Shown: positions 17,662 to 26,776 of the stretch, piece by piece | Layout of the letters: each line of letters opens with the position of its first letter | Numbering within the stretch: the first letter of the stretch is position 1 | Source of the DNA: Naasia sp. | GTDB taxonomy: Bacteria > Actinomycetota > Actinomycetes > Actinomycetales > Microbacteriaceae | Length of the DNA stretch: 64,000 nucleotides | Assembly: GCF_025465545.1 (NCBI RefSeq) | Contig: NZ_JAODMK010000044.1 | Coordinates: 1 to 64,000, forward strand | Direction: 5' to 3' | The notes under the pieces: model-generated | Database searches by the model: none | The model's input: the letters and a program-made list of their open reading frames with translations, nothing else | What the model was told of the DNA's origin: nothing | Translations under genes and position numbers: made by a program

Positions 17662-18567
17662 ATGGGACACCAGCACGCCGCTCCTTCGAGCGCCCGCCGC
17701 CTGCTCGTGGCGCTGGGCGTGCTCGCGGTGTTCCTTGTGGTCGAGCTGGTGGGGGCGCTGGTCTCCGGCTCCCTCACCCTGCTGGCGGATGCCGGACACA
17801 TGGTGTCCGACCTCATCGGCCTCAGCGTCGCGCTCGCGGCGACCCTCGTGGCGGCGAAGCCCGCCACGGAGCGCTCCACCTTCGGCTATCAGCGCGCGGA
17901 GGTGCTCGGCGCGCTGATCAACGGGCTGGTGCTCGTCGCGGTCGCCGGCTTCGTCGGGGTGGAGGCGGTGCGCCGCCTCTCGGCCCCCGAAGACGCCCCG
18001 GTGCAGCCGGTGCCGATGCTCCTCGTCGCCGCCGCGGGACTGCTCGCGAACCTGGTGGCGCTCGGGGTGCTGCGCGGCGGCCGCCGGGAGACGATCAACC
18101 TGAGGGGTGCCTATCTGGAGGTGCTGGGGGATCTGCTCGGCTCGGTCGCGGCGATCGTCGCCGCAGTCGTCATCCTGCTGACCGGGTTTCAGCGGGCCGA
18201 TCCTCTCGCCTCGCTCGTGGTCGCCGTGCTCCTCCTGCCCCGCGCCATGAGCCTGCTCCGTGACGTGATGTCGGTGCTGACCGAGTCGGTCCCGTCCGGC
18301 ACCGACCTGGCCGCGATCCGCGACCACATCTGCTCGGCCGCCGGGGTGGTCGCGGTGCACGACGTGCACGTCTGGGCGATCACCCACGGCGCACCGGTCT
18401 TCACTGCGCACGTCGTGGTGGAGGCCGACGTCTTCCGTCGCGGGGAGACCGATCGCCTGCTCGACGAGCTCGCCGGTTGCCTCGAGGGTCACTTCGATGT
18501 GGCGCACTCCACCTTCCAGCTCGAGCCCGCCGGCCACGCCGAGCATGAGGAGCACCGGCACGCCTGA
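17662..18567 (+). CDS. Cation diffusion facilitator metal exporter (CzcD-like)
   Basis: A 301-residue divalent-metal/proton antiporter. It has six transmembrane helices (about residues 12-205) and a C-terminal cytoplasmic ferredoxin-like domain (about 210-290). The metal site is visible as LLADAGHMVSDLIGL (the D-x-x-x-D/H site of helix 2), and VHDVHVWAITHG in the C-terminal domain is typical. His-rich ends (MGHQH at the start, HAEHEEHRHA at the end) are common in zinc exporters. It lies 55 bases before an Nramp importer on the same strand, so export and import genes for divalent metals are adjacent. Zinc versus manganese cannot be settled by eye. Confidence 0.9.
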   Translation: MGHQHAAPSSARRLLVALGVLAVFLVVELVGALVSGSLTLLADAGHMVSDLIGLSVALAATLVAAKPATERSTFGYQRAEVLGALINGLVLVAVAGFVGVEAVRRLSAPEDAPVQPVPMLLVAAAGLLANLVALGVLRGGRRETINLRGAYLEVLGDLLGSVAAIVAAVVILLTGFQRADPLASLVVAVLLLPRAMSLLRDVMSVLTESVPSGTDLAAIRDHICSAAGVVAVHDVHVWAITHGAPVFTAHVVVEADVFRRGETDRLLDELAGCLEGHFDVAHSTFQLEPAGHAEHEEHRHA

Positions 18568-18622
18568 GGCACCCTGGCTGGCGCGACGCCGAGCCTCGTG
18601 CCGCCCGCACTAGAGTTCCCCC

Positions 18623-19864
18623 ATGGAGACGGCGGCTGTCAGCGTCGCCCCCCCGCGGATCCGGCTCTGGCCGCTCCTCGGACCCGCTGTGGTGGCCGGA
18701 GTCGCCTACCTCGACCCCGGCAACGTCGCGAGCAACATGACCGGCGGCGCCCGCTACGGCTACCTGCTCATCTGGGTGGTGGTGGCCGGCAACGCGATGG
18801 CATGGCTCATCCAGTACCTCTCCGCGAAGCTCGGCATCATCACGGGGCGCAGCCTCCCCGAGAACCTCGGGGCCGGGTTCCGCCGCAAGGGCACGCGCTA
18901 CGCCTTCTGGGTGCAGGCGGAGCTCGTGGCGATGGCCACCGACATCGCCGAGGTGATCGGCGGGGCGGTCGCGCTCAAGCTGCTGTTCAACCTGCCCCTC
19001 CTCCTCGGTGGGCTGATCACCGGCACCGTGTCCCTGCTCCTGCTCGTGCTGCAGAGCAGACGGGGGCCCCGCCCCTTCGAGCGGATCATCGCCGGTCTCG
19101 TGCTCGTGATCGCGCTCGGCTTCGGAGCGGGGATCGTGGTGGGCCCGCCCGATCCGGCCGCCGCTCTCGCCGGACTCGTGCCGCGGTTCGAGGACAGCGG
19201 CTCGGTGCTGCTCGCGGCCTCGATCCTCGGCGCGACGGTGATGCCGCACGCGATCTACGCGCACTCCGCCCTGACCCGGGACCGCTTCAGCGGCGTGCTC
19301 GGCGCCTCGGACCGCCGGGTGCTGATGCGGGCGACGCGCATCGACGTCTCCATCGCACTGGCCGTGGCGGGCACCGTGAACGTGGTGATCCTGCTCGTGG
19401 CCGCCGCGTCGCTTCGCGGGGTGCCCGGCACCGACACGCTGGAGGGCGCGCACGCCGCCCTTGCCGTCGGCCTCGGGACCCCGATCGCCACCCTGTTCGC
19501 GATCGCGCTGCTGGCGTCCGGCCTGGCCTCCACCTCGGTCGGCGCGTACGCCGGCGCCGAGATCATGCGCGGACTGCTGCACATCAACGTCCCGCTGATG
19601 GCCCGGCGGCTCGTCACCCTCGTCCCTGCGCTCGCCGTGCTGGCCGTGGGAGTCGACCCCACCTTCGCGCTGGTGATCAGTCAGGTGGTGCTGTCGTTCG
19701 GCATCCCGTTCGCGCTGATCCCGCTCGTGGTGCTCACCGGACGGCGCTCGCTGATGGGGAACTGGTCGAACCGCCCGCTGACCACCGTGCTCGCGGTGAT
19801 CGCGGCCGCGCTGCTCATCGTGCTCAATCTGACGCTGCTCTGGCTGCTCGCCACCGGCGGCTGA
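18623..19864 (+). CDS. mntH: Nramp family divalent metal importer
   Basis: A 413-residue proton-coupled Mn/Fe transporter with 11 predicted helices. The metal-binding motif DPGN is at residues 31-34 of helix 1, and the helix 6 motif MPH is at 207-209 (VMPHAIYAHS); both are needed for transport. The ATG is preceded only by a weak site. It sits just after the CDF exporter gene. No manganese riboswitch is visible in the 55-base gap. The symbol is given for the family; actual substrate preference is untested. Confidence 0.9.
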   Translation: METAAVSVAPPRIRLWPLLGPAVVAGVAYLDPGNVASNMTGGARYGYLLIWVVVAGNAMAWLIQYLSAKLGIITGRSLPENLGAGFRRKGTRYAFWVQAELVAMATDIAEVIGGAVALKLLFNLPLLLGGLITGTVSLLLLVLQSRRGPRPFERIIAGLVLVIALGFGAGIVVGPPDPAAALAGLVPRFEDSGSVLLAASILGATVMPHAIYAHSALTRDRFSGVLGASDRRVLMRATRIDVSIALAVAGTVNVVILLVAAASLRGVPGTDTLEGAHAALAVGLGTPIATLFAIALLASGLASTSVGAYAGAEIMRGLLHINVPLMARRLVTLVPALAVLAVGVDPTFALVISQVVLSFGIPFALIPLVVLTGRRSLMGNWSNRPLTTVLAVIAAALLIVLNLTLLWLLATGG

Positions 19865-19885
19865 CCGAGCCGGCGGAAAAGGGGG

Positions 19886-20638
19886 TCAGTCCCGCTTCTG
19901 CTCGAACGCGTCGTGGCCGAGCACCAGTTGATCGGTGTCTACCGCCGCCGCCGCACGGCCTGCCGCGCGCGCCCTGCGCGCCTTCCGCGTGCTCTGCACG
20001 TAGTGGTACACGGTCGGGATCAGCGTGAGGACGACCGCGCCGAGCAGGATGACGTCGATGTAGTGCCGCACGAAGTCGGCGACAGGCGGGATGTAGCCCA
20101 GGAAGTAGCCGACGAGGGTGAGACCGGCTCCCCAGATCAGGGCGCCGATGAGGTTGTAGAGCGAGTACTTCCGATAGTCCATGTGACCGACTCCGGCGGC
20201 CACGGGGGCGAAGGTGCGGACGATCGGCACGAAGCGCGCCACGATCACCGCGAAGCCGCCGAAGCGCTCGAAGAAGCCGTTGGTGCGGCGGACGTTCTCG
20301 ACGCTGAAGAGCCCGGTCTCCTTGCGCTCGAACACCCGCGGCCCGGCCTTGTGCCCGATCAGGTAGCCCACTTCTCCGCCTGCGAAGGCGGCGACGCCGA
20401 TGGCCAGACAGACCCACCAGATGTCGACGCTGATCCCGCCCTTGGCGGCGAGGTCGTGCATTCCGTAGAAGGTGAGCAGGCCCGTGATGATGAGCAGCGT
20501 GTCACCGGGCAGCAGGAAGCCGATGAGGAGCCCGGTCTCCGCGAAGACGATGAAGCACACGCCGAGCAGTGCGAAGGCGCCGAAGCTGGTGATGAGGGCG
20601 TCCGGGTCCAGCCACGGGATGAGTGCGGTGGGATGCAC
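19886..20638 (-). CDS. DedA family membrane protein
   Basis: A 250-residue inner-membrane protein of the DedA/VTT family, which is linked to lipid (undecaprenyl-phosphate or phospholipid) flipping and envelope stress. GTG 20638 is supported by AGGAG 5 bases upstream. Conserved marks: the ETGLLIGFLLPGDTLL re-entrant helix, the GGEVGYLIGHKAGPRVF motif and the RFVPIVRTFAPVAAG motif with its key Arg and Pro. The C-terminal 40 residues are basic and Ala-rich. It is convergent with the Nramp gene (21-base gap). Confidence 0.92.
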   Translation of the reverse strand: MHPTALIPWLDPDALITSFGAFALLGVCFIVFAETGLLIGFLLPGDTLLIITGLLTFYGMHDLAAKGGISVDIWWVCLAIGVAAFAGGEVGYLIGHKAGPRVFERKETGLFSVENVRRTNGFFERFGGFAVIVARFVPIVRTFAPVAAGVGHMDYRKYSLYNLIGALIWGAGLTLVGYFLGYIPPVADFVRHYIDVILLGAVVLTLIPTVYHYVQSTRKARRARAAGRAAAAVDTDQLVLGHDAFEQKRD

Positions 20639-20749
20639 GGTGCTCCTGACGTCGGCACTGCGCGCCCGGAAGAGGCCGGCGTGCAGCGGATGCCCCTCAG
20701 GCTAGCGGGGAACTCCGGCGCGAGGGATGAGCCACGGGGCGCCCGTCGC

Positions 20750-20950
20750 TCACGTAGAGGAGACCGTCAGCTCGGTCCGGAGCTCTTCCTCCACGATCCG
20801 CTGCACGAATCTGAGCAGCGTGTCGGTGACGCCGCCCTCCTGAACCTCCGGCGCGATGAAGAGCTTTCGAGCGGGAGCGTGGGTGCCGGGCCACTCGCGG
20901 CGCACCCGCTCGTCGATCCGGGCGGCGATCTCCTCGGGTGTCCCGCTCAT
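20750..20950 (-). CDS. Small conserved hypothetical protein, 66 residues
   Basis: ATG 20950 is preceded by a textbook AGGAGG with 6-base spacing, which makes this a convincing gene despite its size. The product is soluble and helical: MSGTPEEIAARIDERVRREW, then a basic loop and an acidic C-terminal helix (RFVQRIVEEELRTELTV). No cysteines or membrane segments are present and the family is not recognised. It lies upstream of dedA on the same strand, with a gap of 111 bases. Confidence 0.65.
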   Translation of the reverse strand: MSGTPEEIAARIDERVRREWPGTHAPARKLFIAPEVQEGGVTDTLLRFVQRIVEEELRTELTVSST

Positions 20951-21064
20951 GCGCTGCCTCCTGCCTCGTGGCGCCGCTGTCGGCGGCGCGAGCCCCGAGT
21001 CCGGCGAGTGCGGTCCAGGGTAGCGGGCAGGAACGCCCAGGGCATCTGGCCCGCGTGCGGCGGA

Positions 21065-21223
21065 TCAGGCGGCGGGGGCGTAGTCGGCGCGGCCGCTGCG
21101 GCCGCGTCCGGTGCCGGTGAACCACGACGCGGTGCGCCAGGCGAGCACGAACACCGACATGACGCCGACGCACATCGTTCCGACGAGGACACCGAGTAGC
21201 TGGAGCAAGCCGCGCGCGATCAC
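21065..21223 (-). CDS. Small single-pass membrane protein, 52 residues
   Basis: GTG 21223 to TGA 21065. The product begins MIARGLLQLLGVLVGTMC, has one long transmembrane helix (residues 5-30) ending in AWRTASWF, and finishes with a Gly/Arg-rich tail (GTGRGRSGRADYAPAA). Amphipathic and aromatic residues at the helix ends and GC-biased third positions support coding. No strong ribosome site is seen, so the start could instead be the internal ATG at residue 17. It lies between the 66-residue gene and the APC permease on the same strand. No family is recognised. Confidence 0.5.
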   Translation of the reverse strand: MIARGLLQLLGVLVGTMCVGVMSVFVLAWRTASWFTGTGRGRSGRADYAPAA

Positions 21224-21310
21224 TCGCCAGTTCTATCGGAGCCGCATGGCCGAGCAGTGTCCGACAGGCCGTCCGGCCGGAACTTCGGTTGCCACCTGCC
21301 GGGGGAGGAG

Positions 21311-23293
21311 CTAGCCGCCGACGTGGATGCCCGGGCGCCGACTCGGATCCGGCTCGACTTCGCGGATGATCTCCCGCACGACCGGCGGGGTGTCGCCGGT
21401 GCCGAGCAGCAGATAGCGCATCAGGTGACCGATCGGGTTCCCCTCCGACCACTCGAAGTAGCAGTGCGGACGCACCCCGGTGGCGTCGCGGAGCGCGAGG
21501 AGGATCTCGGCGATCGCGTTCGGCGCTGCTGCGCTGTCGGCGCGCAGGATCCGGTAGCCGTCCACCTCCACGCCCCGAACCGTGAGCACACCTGCGAAGG
21601 CGGACGGATCGACCACGTCGATCTCGAGGAACAGCACATCGGTCGAGGCGGGCACCGGGTTCATGTCCCGCTGCCGGAACTCCTTCTCCGAGTACTCGTC
21701 GGTGTCGCCTGCCTGGCGCTTGTTGGCGATGACGTGCAGGGTGTTGTCGCGGCGGAGCGAGTCGGTGATGAATCGGCGGGCCTCGTCGTCGAACTCGACG
21801 CGATCGGCGCGCAACTCGGTGGTCCGGGTGACCCGGGAGATCAGCGAGATCACGATGATTCCGCCGATGAAGAGGGCGGAGATCGCGATGCCGTCCGGCT
21901 TCTCCACGACGTTCGCCAGGAGCGCGTACAGCAGCACGGCCGTGAGCACCGCGAACGCGATGCCCGATCGCCTGCGGTGTGCGCGGAGGGCGGCGATCGT
22001 CACCGCGACCGACCCGGACACCATCATGGCGAGGATGCCGGTGGCGTAGGCGCCGGCCTGGGCGTCCACGTCGGCGCGGAACCCGATCGTGATGAGGATG
22101 CTCACCCCGGTGTAGACGAGCACGACCGGCCGCACGGCCCGGCTCCAGTCGGGCGCCATCCCATACGACGGCAGGTAGCGCGGCACGATGTTGATCAGCC
22201 CCGCCATCGCGGAGGCGCCCGCGAACCACAGGATGAGCACGCTGCTGATGTCATAGACGGTGCCGAACCCCTCGCCGAGGAGGTCGTGCGCGAGATAGGC
22301 GAGCGCGCGCCCGTTGGCGCCGCCGCCCTGCTGATATTCCTCAGCAGGGATGAGCACAGTGGTGACGAGGCTCGACGCGATCAGGTAGACGCTCATGATG
22401 ATCGCGGCCGCCGTCAGCAGCTTCCTCGTATTGCGCATGCGGTTCTCGAGCCGCTCCTCCTCGGTGGCGCCGCGGGCCGAGATGAGCGGCATCATGCTCA
22501 CCCCGGTCTCGAACCCGGAAAGGCCGAGCACGAGCAGGGGGAACGCGATCACCGCCGGGCCGAAGATGCCGCCGAAGCCGCTGCCGGCGGCGGCGAACGC
22601 CTGCGTCCAGTCGGCCAGCCGGGACGGGTCGCGGACGATCTCGGCCACGCCGGCGCCGATCACGATCGCATTCAGGGCGAGGAAGATCGCCACCAGCGGG
22701 ATCGCCACGTTGACGGCCTCGCTGAAGCCGAGCAGGAAGACACCGCCGAGCACCACCAGCAGGAGGACCGTGATCAGGACCTCCTGACCGTGCAGGAACG
22801 CCGGGGCGTAGGGGTTCTCGACCAGGTGCACGGTGGCGTCGGCCGAGGACAGCGTGATCGTGATGATCCACGAGGTCGCGACGAAGCCGAGCAGGACCAG
22901 CACGAAGATCTTGCCCCGCCAGAACGGCAGCAGGCGCTCGAGCATCGCCACGGAACCCTGACCGTGCGGGCTCTCCTTGGCCACGCGCCGGTACATCGGC
23001 AGCATGCCGACCAGGGTGAGGGCGACGATCAGGAGCGTCGCGAGTGGCGAGAGGGCCCCCGCGGCAAGGGCCGCGATCGCCGGCAGGTAGGACAGTGTGG
23101 AGAAGTAGTCGACGCCGGTGAGGCACATCACCTTCCACCAGGCGTGCGTGTCCCGATTGCCCTCAGAGCTCTGGGGGCCCTCCGGCTGGACGCGGTTGGC
23201 GAGCATCCACTCGGCGAGGCGCCCCCTCGGAGCGCTGGGTGGCGTGGAGCGGGGAACGCTGGCGGGGATGGCGTACCGAGTGGGATCGGTCAC
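21311..23293 (-). CDS. APC superfamily amino acid permease with C-terminal soluble domain
   Basis: A 660-residue membrane transporter. GTG 23293 has AAGGA 5 bases upstream. A cytoplasmic N-terminus (1-55) leads to about twelve helices (55-490). The first helix region ([15 protein letters not shown]) has the unwound G-x-D-Y-F-S motif of APC transporters. A soluble C-terminal region (about 490-660, holding [16 protein letters not shown] and [12 protein letters not shown]) is typical of large actinobacterial APC-type permeases. The substrate is not predictable. The acetyltransferase gene upstream on the same strand runs 131 bases into the start of this gene in another frame. Confidence 0.85.
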   Translation of the reverse strand: MTDPTRYAIPASVPRSTPPSAPRGRLAEWMLANRVQPEGPQSSEGNRDTHAWWKVMCLTGVDYFSTLSYLPAIAALAAGALSPLATLLIVALTLVGMLPMYRRVAKESPHGQGSVAMLERLLPFWRGKIFVLVLLGFVATSWIITITLSSADATVHLVENPYAPAFLHGQEVLITVLLLVVLGGVFLLGFSEAVNVAIPLVAIFLALNAIVIGAGVAEIVRDPSRLADWTQAFAAAGSGFGGIFGPAVIAFPLLVLGLSGFETGVSMMPLISARGATEEERLENRMRNTRKLLTAAAIIMSVYLIASSLVTTVLIPAEEYQQGGGANGRALAYLAHDLLGEGFGTVYDISSVLILWFAGASAMAGLINIVPRYLPSYGMAPDWSRAVRPVVLVYTGVSILITIGFRADVDAQAGAYATGILAMMVSGSVAVTIAALRAHRRRSGIAFAVLTAVLLYALLANVVEKPDGIAISALFIGGIIVISLISRVTRTTELRADRVEFDDEARRFITDSLRRDNTLHVIANKRQAGDTDEYSEKEFRQRDMNPVPASTDVLFLEIDVVDPSAFAGVLTVRGVEVDGYRILRADSAAAPNAIAEILLALRDATGVRPHCYFEWSEGNPIGHLMRYLLLGTGDTPPVVREIIREVEPDPSRRPGIHVGG

Positions 23294-23873
23294 TGTGGTC
23301 CTTCGACGAGATGTTCGTGGCGCAGTCGTGCGCAGAGCATCTTCGCATCCGGTGGCCGAACGGATTGCCCGCCCGCCGCCGGGTTTCGGGAGTTCGCGTC
23401 GAGGTGTACAAGGGGTGGGCCGTCACCCCCCGGGGCCGGGCGTGCAGCGCGGACGCTCCCTCGTTGCCGGCGACCACCCCGATCGTCCAGAAGCGCGTCC
23501 CGCGGGCGAGCAGAGCGGAGCGGCAGGCATCGAGAAGCTGCGAGCCGACCCCGCGCCCTCGCGTGGCGTCGGTCACGACCAGGGAGTCGACGTTCCCGTG
23601 CCGCCCCAGGTCGACCGTCCTGCCGCTCGGCTCGATCCGGCACGCCAGGGAGCCCAGCAGTGCGCCGTCGTCGCCGTGAGCGAGCAGCAGCAGGCCCTCG
23701 TCCCGCTCGAGCCAGGACCGGTAGTCGGTCGCTGTCGCCGCCCAGGATCGGTCGTCCGGCGTGCCAGGGGCCAGGCCGTCGAGCAGATCGCGGTGGTGAG
23801 CCAGCATCTGCGGCCAGAGTCCGCGCAGCGCGGAGACGTCCTCTGCCGATCCGGCGCGGACCGAGGTGGTCAT
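23163..23873 (-). CDS. GNAT family N-acetyltransferase with overlapping C-terminal extension
   Basis: 236 residues from ATG 23873 ([17 protein letters not shown]). The first 155 or so form a normal GNAT domain: the acetyl-CoA loop is [16 protein letters not shown] and the last strand contains [14 protein letters not shown]. Homologues normally continue with HGF and stop soon after; here the text reads [11 protein letters not shown] and then runs on for about 75 basic, low-quality residues across the start of the APC permease gene. The usual stop seems lost, by mutation or a small frameshift. The acceptor substrate is unknown. It may still be active because the CoA site is intact. Confidence 0.7.
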   Translation of the reverse strand: MTTSVRAGSAEDVSALRGLWPQMLAHHRDLLDGLAPGTPDDRSWAATATDYRSWLERDEGLLLLAHGDDGALLGSLACRIEPSGRTVDLGRHGNVDSLVVTDATRGRGVGSQLLDACRSALLARGTRFWTIGVVAGNEGASALHARPRGVTAHPLYTSTRTPETRRRAGNPFGHRMRRCSAHDCATNISSKDHSDRSHSVRHPRQRSPLHATQRSEGAPRRVDARQPRPAGGPPEL

Positions 23874-23922
23874 GCGCCCCGCCGAGGCCTGTACTCCCGC
23901 GGGATTCCGCGCCTCTGCTCCG

Positions 23923-24004
23923 TGCGGAAGGTGGGACTTGAACCCACACGCCCGAAGGCACAGGAACCTAAATCCTGCGTGTCTGCCAGTTTCACCACTC
24001 CCGC
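23923..24004 (-). tRNA. tRNA-Leu (anticodon TAG)
   Basis: Read on the minus strand it starts GCGGGAGTGGTGAAACTGG and closes with an acceptor arm CTTCCGC plus discriminator A. The 7-bp acceptor stem pairs fully with one G-T. The anticodon stem CAGGA/TCCTG carries loop TTTAGGT with anticodon TAG, reading CUN leucine codons. A long variable arm (GTGCCTTCGGGCGT) marks it as class II. The TTCAAGT T-loop is present. CCA is not encoded. Confidence 0.95.
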
Positions 24005-24101
24005 GGAGCGACCAGTGTATCCGCGGGGAACGCGGCGCTCCGGGCCGAAGGCCGCGATGCAAGCCCTGTCTGCGGCCGGGATGCGGCCATAACGTGAGGG
24101 C

Positions 24102-24926
24102 ATGTCGAAGAACTCGTCCGCAGCGTCCACGGCGAAGCGCGACGCCGGCAGGCTGCGCCGCAGCTCCTGGTTCCGCGCGGGCGCCCGCACCGGCTTCGCG
24201 GTCTCGGGCCTTCTCCACATCCTGATCGGTGCTCTCGCGGTCTCGATCGCCGTCGGCGGAGGAGGTGGGGAGGCGGACCAGACCGGTGCGCTGTCCGCCA
24301 TCGCGTCGACCCCGGCCGGAGCGCTCCTTCTCTGGGTGATGGTGGCTGGCCTCTTCGCCTTGGCGATCTGGCAGGTGCTGGAGGCCGTCACCGTGCGGGA
24401 GTCCGACGGGTCCGAGCGCGTGCGCGCGCAGCTGAAGGAAGCGGGGAAGGGTGCTGCCTACCTCGTCCTCGCCATCACCGCCCTGCGATATGCGACCGGA
24501 GGGGGCGGCAGCGGCGAGAAGAGCACGGAGAAGGCGACGGCGGGTCTGCTGGGCAGCCCGCTCGGTGCGGCGGTGCTCCTCGCGGTGGCCGCGATCGTGG
24601 TCGCAGTAGGCATCGGATTCGTCGTCTCGGGATTTCAGAAGAGGTTTCTGACGACGATCACGCCGCCCCGGGGGGCGGCCGCACGCGGGGTCACGGTCCT
24701 CGGCCAGGTGGGCTTCATCGCCAAGGGCATCGCGGTGACAGTCGTCGGGATCCTCCTCGCGGCAGCCGTGTTCACCGCGGATCCGCAGCGTGCCGGCGGG
24801 CTCGACGGAGCGCTCAAGGCGCTGGCCGCCCTGCCGTTCGGGGTGGGGATCCTGATCGCGATCGGGCTCGGCTTCCTCGCCTACGGCGTCTTCTTCTTCG
24901 TCAGGGCTTGGCGAGCCCGGCTCTGA
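24102..24926 (+). CDS. DUF1206 membrane protein
   Basis: A 274-residue actinobacterial membrane protein built from three repeats of two helices each. Each repeat has a Gly-rich first helix with a pattern like R-x-G-x-x-x-x-G-x-(x)-H/I (ARTGFAVSGLLHILIGALAV; KEAGKGAAYLVLAITALRYA; VLGQVGFIAKGIAVTVVG), the hallmark of DUF1206. There is no enzymatic motif. ATG 24102 follows GAGGG. A perfect terminator lies 29 bases after the stop. The function of the family is unknown. Confidence 0.9.
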   Translation: MSKNSSAASTAKRDAGRLRRSSWFRAGARTGFAVSGLLHILIGALAVSIAVGGGGGEADQTGALSAIASTPAGALLLWVMVAGLFALAIWQVLEAVTVRESDGSERVRAQLKEAGKGAAYLVLAITALRYATGGGGSGEKSTEKATAGLLGSPLGAAVLLAVAAIVVAVGIGFVVSGFQKRFLTTITPPRGAAARGVTVLGQVGFIAKGIAVTVVGILLAAAVFTADPQRAGGLDGALKALAALPFGVGILIAIGLGFLAYGVFFFVRAWRARL

Positions 24927-24955
24927 TCGCCGCAGAGCGGCGCACCGAGAACGAA

Positions 24956-24991
24956 AGCGTCCCGCCGACTCAGTCGAGTCGGCGGGACGCT
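24956..24991 (+). terminator. Perfect 16-bp hairpin terminator after the DUF1206 gene
   Basis: AGCGTCCCGCCGACTC (24956-24971) and its exact complement (24976-24991) enclose a 4-base loop AGTC. It is between convergent genes (DUF1206 and the acidic membrane protein ending at 25034), so it may act in both directions. Confidence 0.85.
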
Positions 24992-25033
24992 GTGCTTCCC
25001 CCCGGAAGGACGCGGACGAGCCGCGCGGTGGTG

Positions 25034-26002
25034 TCAGTCGTCCTTCGACTGGTCCTCGTGCTCATTCGAGCGGTCGGAGCCCCACTTCACGGAACCCGAG
25101 ACGTGCGAGTCGGACTTGACGGAAGTCGACTCGCCCGAGTGGGAGTGGGAGTCGGAGTCCGAACCGGAGTCGTCGTCGCTCTCGTCCTGGCCGGACGAGG
25201 CCTCGTTGTCGTCGTTCGAGTCGTCCGACTCGGTCTCGTCGTCAGCCTCATCGGAGTGGTTCGGCTTGCCGGAATGGGCCGCGTCGCGGACGAGCTCGCC
25301 GTGCCGGGTCGAATCGTCCGTCTCGGTGTGGGCTGCCTCCCGCACGTCGGCGGTGTGGTCCGTCGGTGAGTGCGACCCGTCCTCCGTGCTGTCCGTGGCG
25401 TCATCGGTGCCGCCGGTGGTAGGAACCTCGGTGCCGTCCGTCCCGACCGCGGTCGTTCCGTCGTCGGTGACGGTCGTGTCGTCACTCACGGTCGTGTCGT
25501 CGCTCACTGTCGTTCCGTCCACGGTCTCGTCCGACGAGACCTCGTCAGACGAGGAGCTGTCCGGAAGCGGTGCCACGGATTCGACGACGTCATCGAATCC
25601 CTGCTGCACGGTGGGAGGAAGGACCCCCACCGCACCCGCGCCGGCGGCGCCGAAGGCGACCGTCGTTGCTCCGATGGCGATCTTTGCTGCGAGACCCAGT
25701 CCCGCGAACCAGCTGAAAATCATTCTTGCTCTCCCCCTTGTCGGGAGCCGGCGCGATGTCTGCGCCGACGCCCACTCTCGTGATCGCTCCGGCAGACCCC
25801 CTGCAGAAGCGGAGATGCCGGCGACTCTGTCGAGGTCCAGTCGGGCGGCGAGCTCGGCACTAGGCCGGGGCGCGCTTCCCAGGGAATCCACTCGCATCTC
25901 GTGGACGACATTCGCCACGGACTCAAGGTCCGGGCGTCCCTCGGGAACCTGGCCATCGAGGATGGCCAGGACGTCGTCGTCGGACAGGCGGGAATTCTTC
26001 AT
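25034..26002 (-). CDS. Membrane-anchored protein with acidic Ser/Thr/Asp stalk, candidate anti-sigma factor
   Basis: 322 residues from ATG 26002, which begins 1 base after the sigma-factor stop and is preceded by GGGAG. Residues 1-95 are a cytoplasmic domain (MKNSRLSDDDVLAILDGQVP onward). A Gly/Ala-rich membrane helix follows (about 98-122), and then about 190 residues made almost only of Asp, Ser, Thr, Glu, Gly and His with tandem VSDDTT units. Position and topology (sigma factor first, one-pass protein second, coupled) suggest an anti-sigma factor. The zinc motif HxxxCxxC of common anti-sigma domains is absent, so this is by context only. The extracellular part may bind cations or wall polymers. 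Confidence 0.7.
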   Translation of the reverse strand: MKNSRLSDDDVLAILDGQVPEGRPDLESVANVVHEMRVDSLGSAPRPSAELAARLDLDRVAGISASAGGLPERSREWASAQTSRRLPTRGRARMIFSWFAGLGLAAKIAIGATTVAFGAAGAGAVGVLPPTVQQGFDDVVESVAPLPDSSSSDEVSSDETVDGTTVSDDTTVSDDTTVTDDGTTAVGTDGTEVPTTGGTDDATDSTEDGSHSPTDHTADVREAAHTETDDSTRHGELVRDAAHSGKPNHSDEADDETESDDSNDDNEASSGQDESDDDSGSDSDSHSHSGESTSVKSDSHVSGSVKWGSDRSNEHEDQSKDD

Positions 26003-26003
26003 C

Positions 26004-26600
26004 TCACTCCCTGCTATCGCTGGAGAGGGTCGCAGGGGTACGGGTTGGCGAAAGTTTTCTTCGGAGCGCTTCGAGGCCCCGGCGCTGGAGGGCTTTGACC
26101 GCTCCGGGGCGCTTGCCCACGATCTCGGCGATCTCGTCGATCGTGAGGTCGCCGATGATGCGCAGCACGAGCACGTCCCGCTGATCCGGCGGCAGCTGGT
26201 CCAGGATCTTTCGCGTTTCGGCGTCGCCGATGGAGTGCAGCGCGCCCTGTTCGGCGCTCGGCGCCCGACGCGGGTCCCCTTCGTCCACCCACTCAACCGT
26301 GCGGCCACGCCGCGACCGCATCCGGAGCTCGTCGGTGAGGCGCCGATAGGCGATCGTGAACACGAAGGAGCGCAGCTCGCTCTCGCCACCGGTGAAGCGG
26401 GGGAGCGCGTCGAAGACGGCCATGAACACCTCGCTCGTGAGGTCCTCCGGCTCATCGGAGCCGCGCGCCGTGAGGAAGGCGAGCACCGCGGGGGAGTAGC
26501 GGCACCACAGGTCGCTGAGCGCCCAGGACGCACCGGTCTGCGCCGCGGCCAGGACGCCGGAGAAGACCTCGTCCCTGAGGCCGGCGTCGGTGCTGCTCAT
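26004..26600 (-). CDS. ECF-type RNA polymerase sigma factor
   Basis: A 198-residue sigma-70 family regulator. Region 2 is at about residues 30-95 (WCRYSPAVLAFL, then SDEPEDLTSEVFMAVFDALPRF) and region 4 at about 130-185 (LPPDQRDVLVLRIIGDLTID followed by EIAEIVGKRPGAVKALQRRGL, the helix-turn-helix). ATG 26600 is used; a TTG nine bases upstream is also in frame. No clear Shine-Dalgarno site precedes either, so the message may be nearly leaderless. The gene is coupled to the acidic membrane protein at 26002, its likely partner. The signal sensed is unknown. Confidence 0.9.
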   Translation of the reverse strand: MSSTDAGLRDEVFSGVLAAAQTGASWALSDLWCRYSPAVLAFLTARGSDEPEDLTSEVFMAVFDALPRFTGGESELRSFVFTIAYRRLTDELRMRSRRGRTVEWVDEGDPRRAPSAEQGALHSIGDAETRKILDQLPPDQRDVLVLRIIGDLTIDEIAEIVGKRPGAVKALQRRGLEALRRKLSPTRTPATLSSDSRE

Positions 26601-26776
26601 GGGGCCCAAGTATTGATGGGCTTCCGCGGGTTGAGGCGCACGACGCGCCCGGTGCGGGACCGAGGGGTCACTTGATGTCGCTATCCGGGCCCGGAAGCGT
26701 CAACAAGTGGCACCTCGACTGCTGGGGCTGTGGACAAGCGGCCCCGCACGTCACGCGGGCGCGGCAGAGTTCCGGC

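Noticed and set aside
18568..18622. Manganese riboswitch before the Nramp gene
   Set aside because: The gap is only 55 bases and lacks the conserved yybP-ykoY elements.
21257..23941. 894-residue plus-strand frame opposite the APC permease
   Set aside because: Same composition problem (Arg, Asp, His, Gly); the minus strand encodes a clear membrane transporter.
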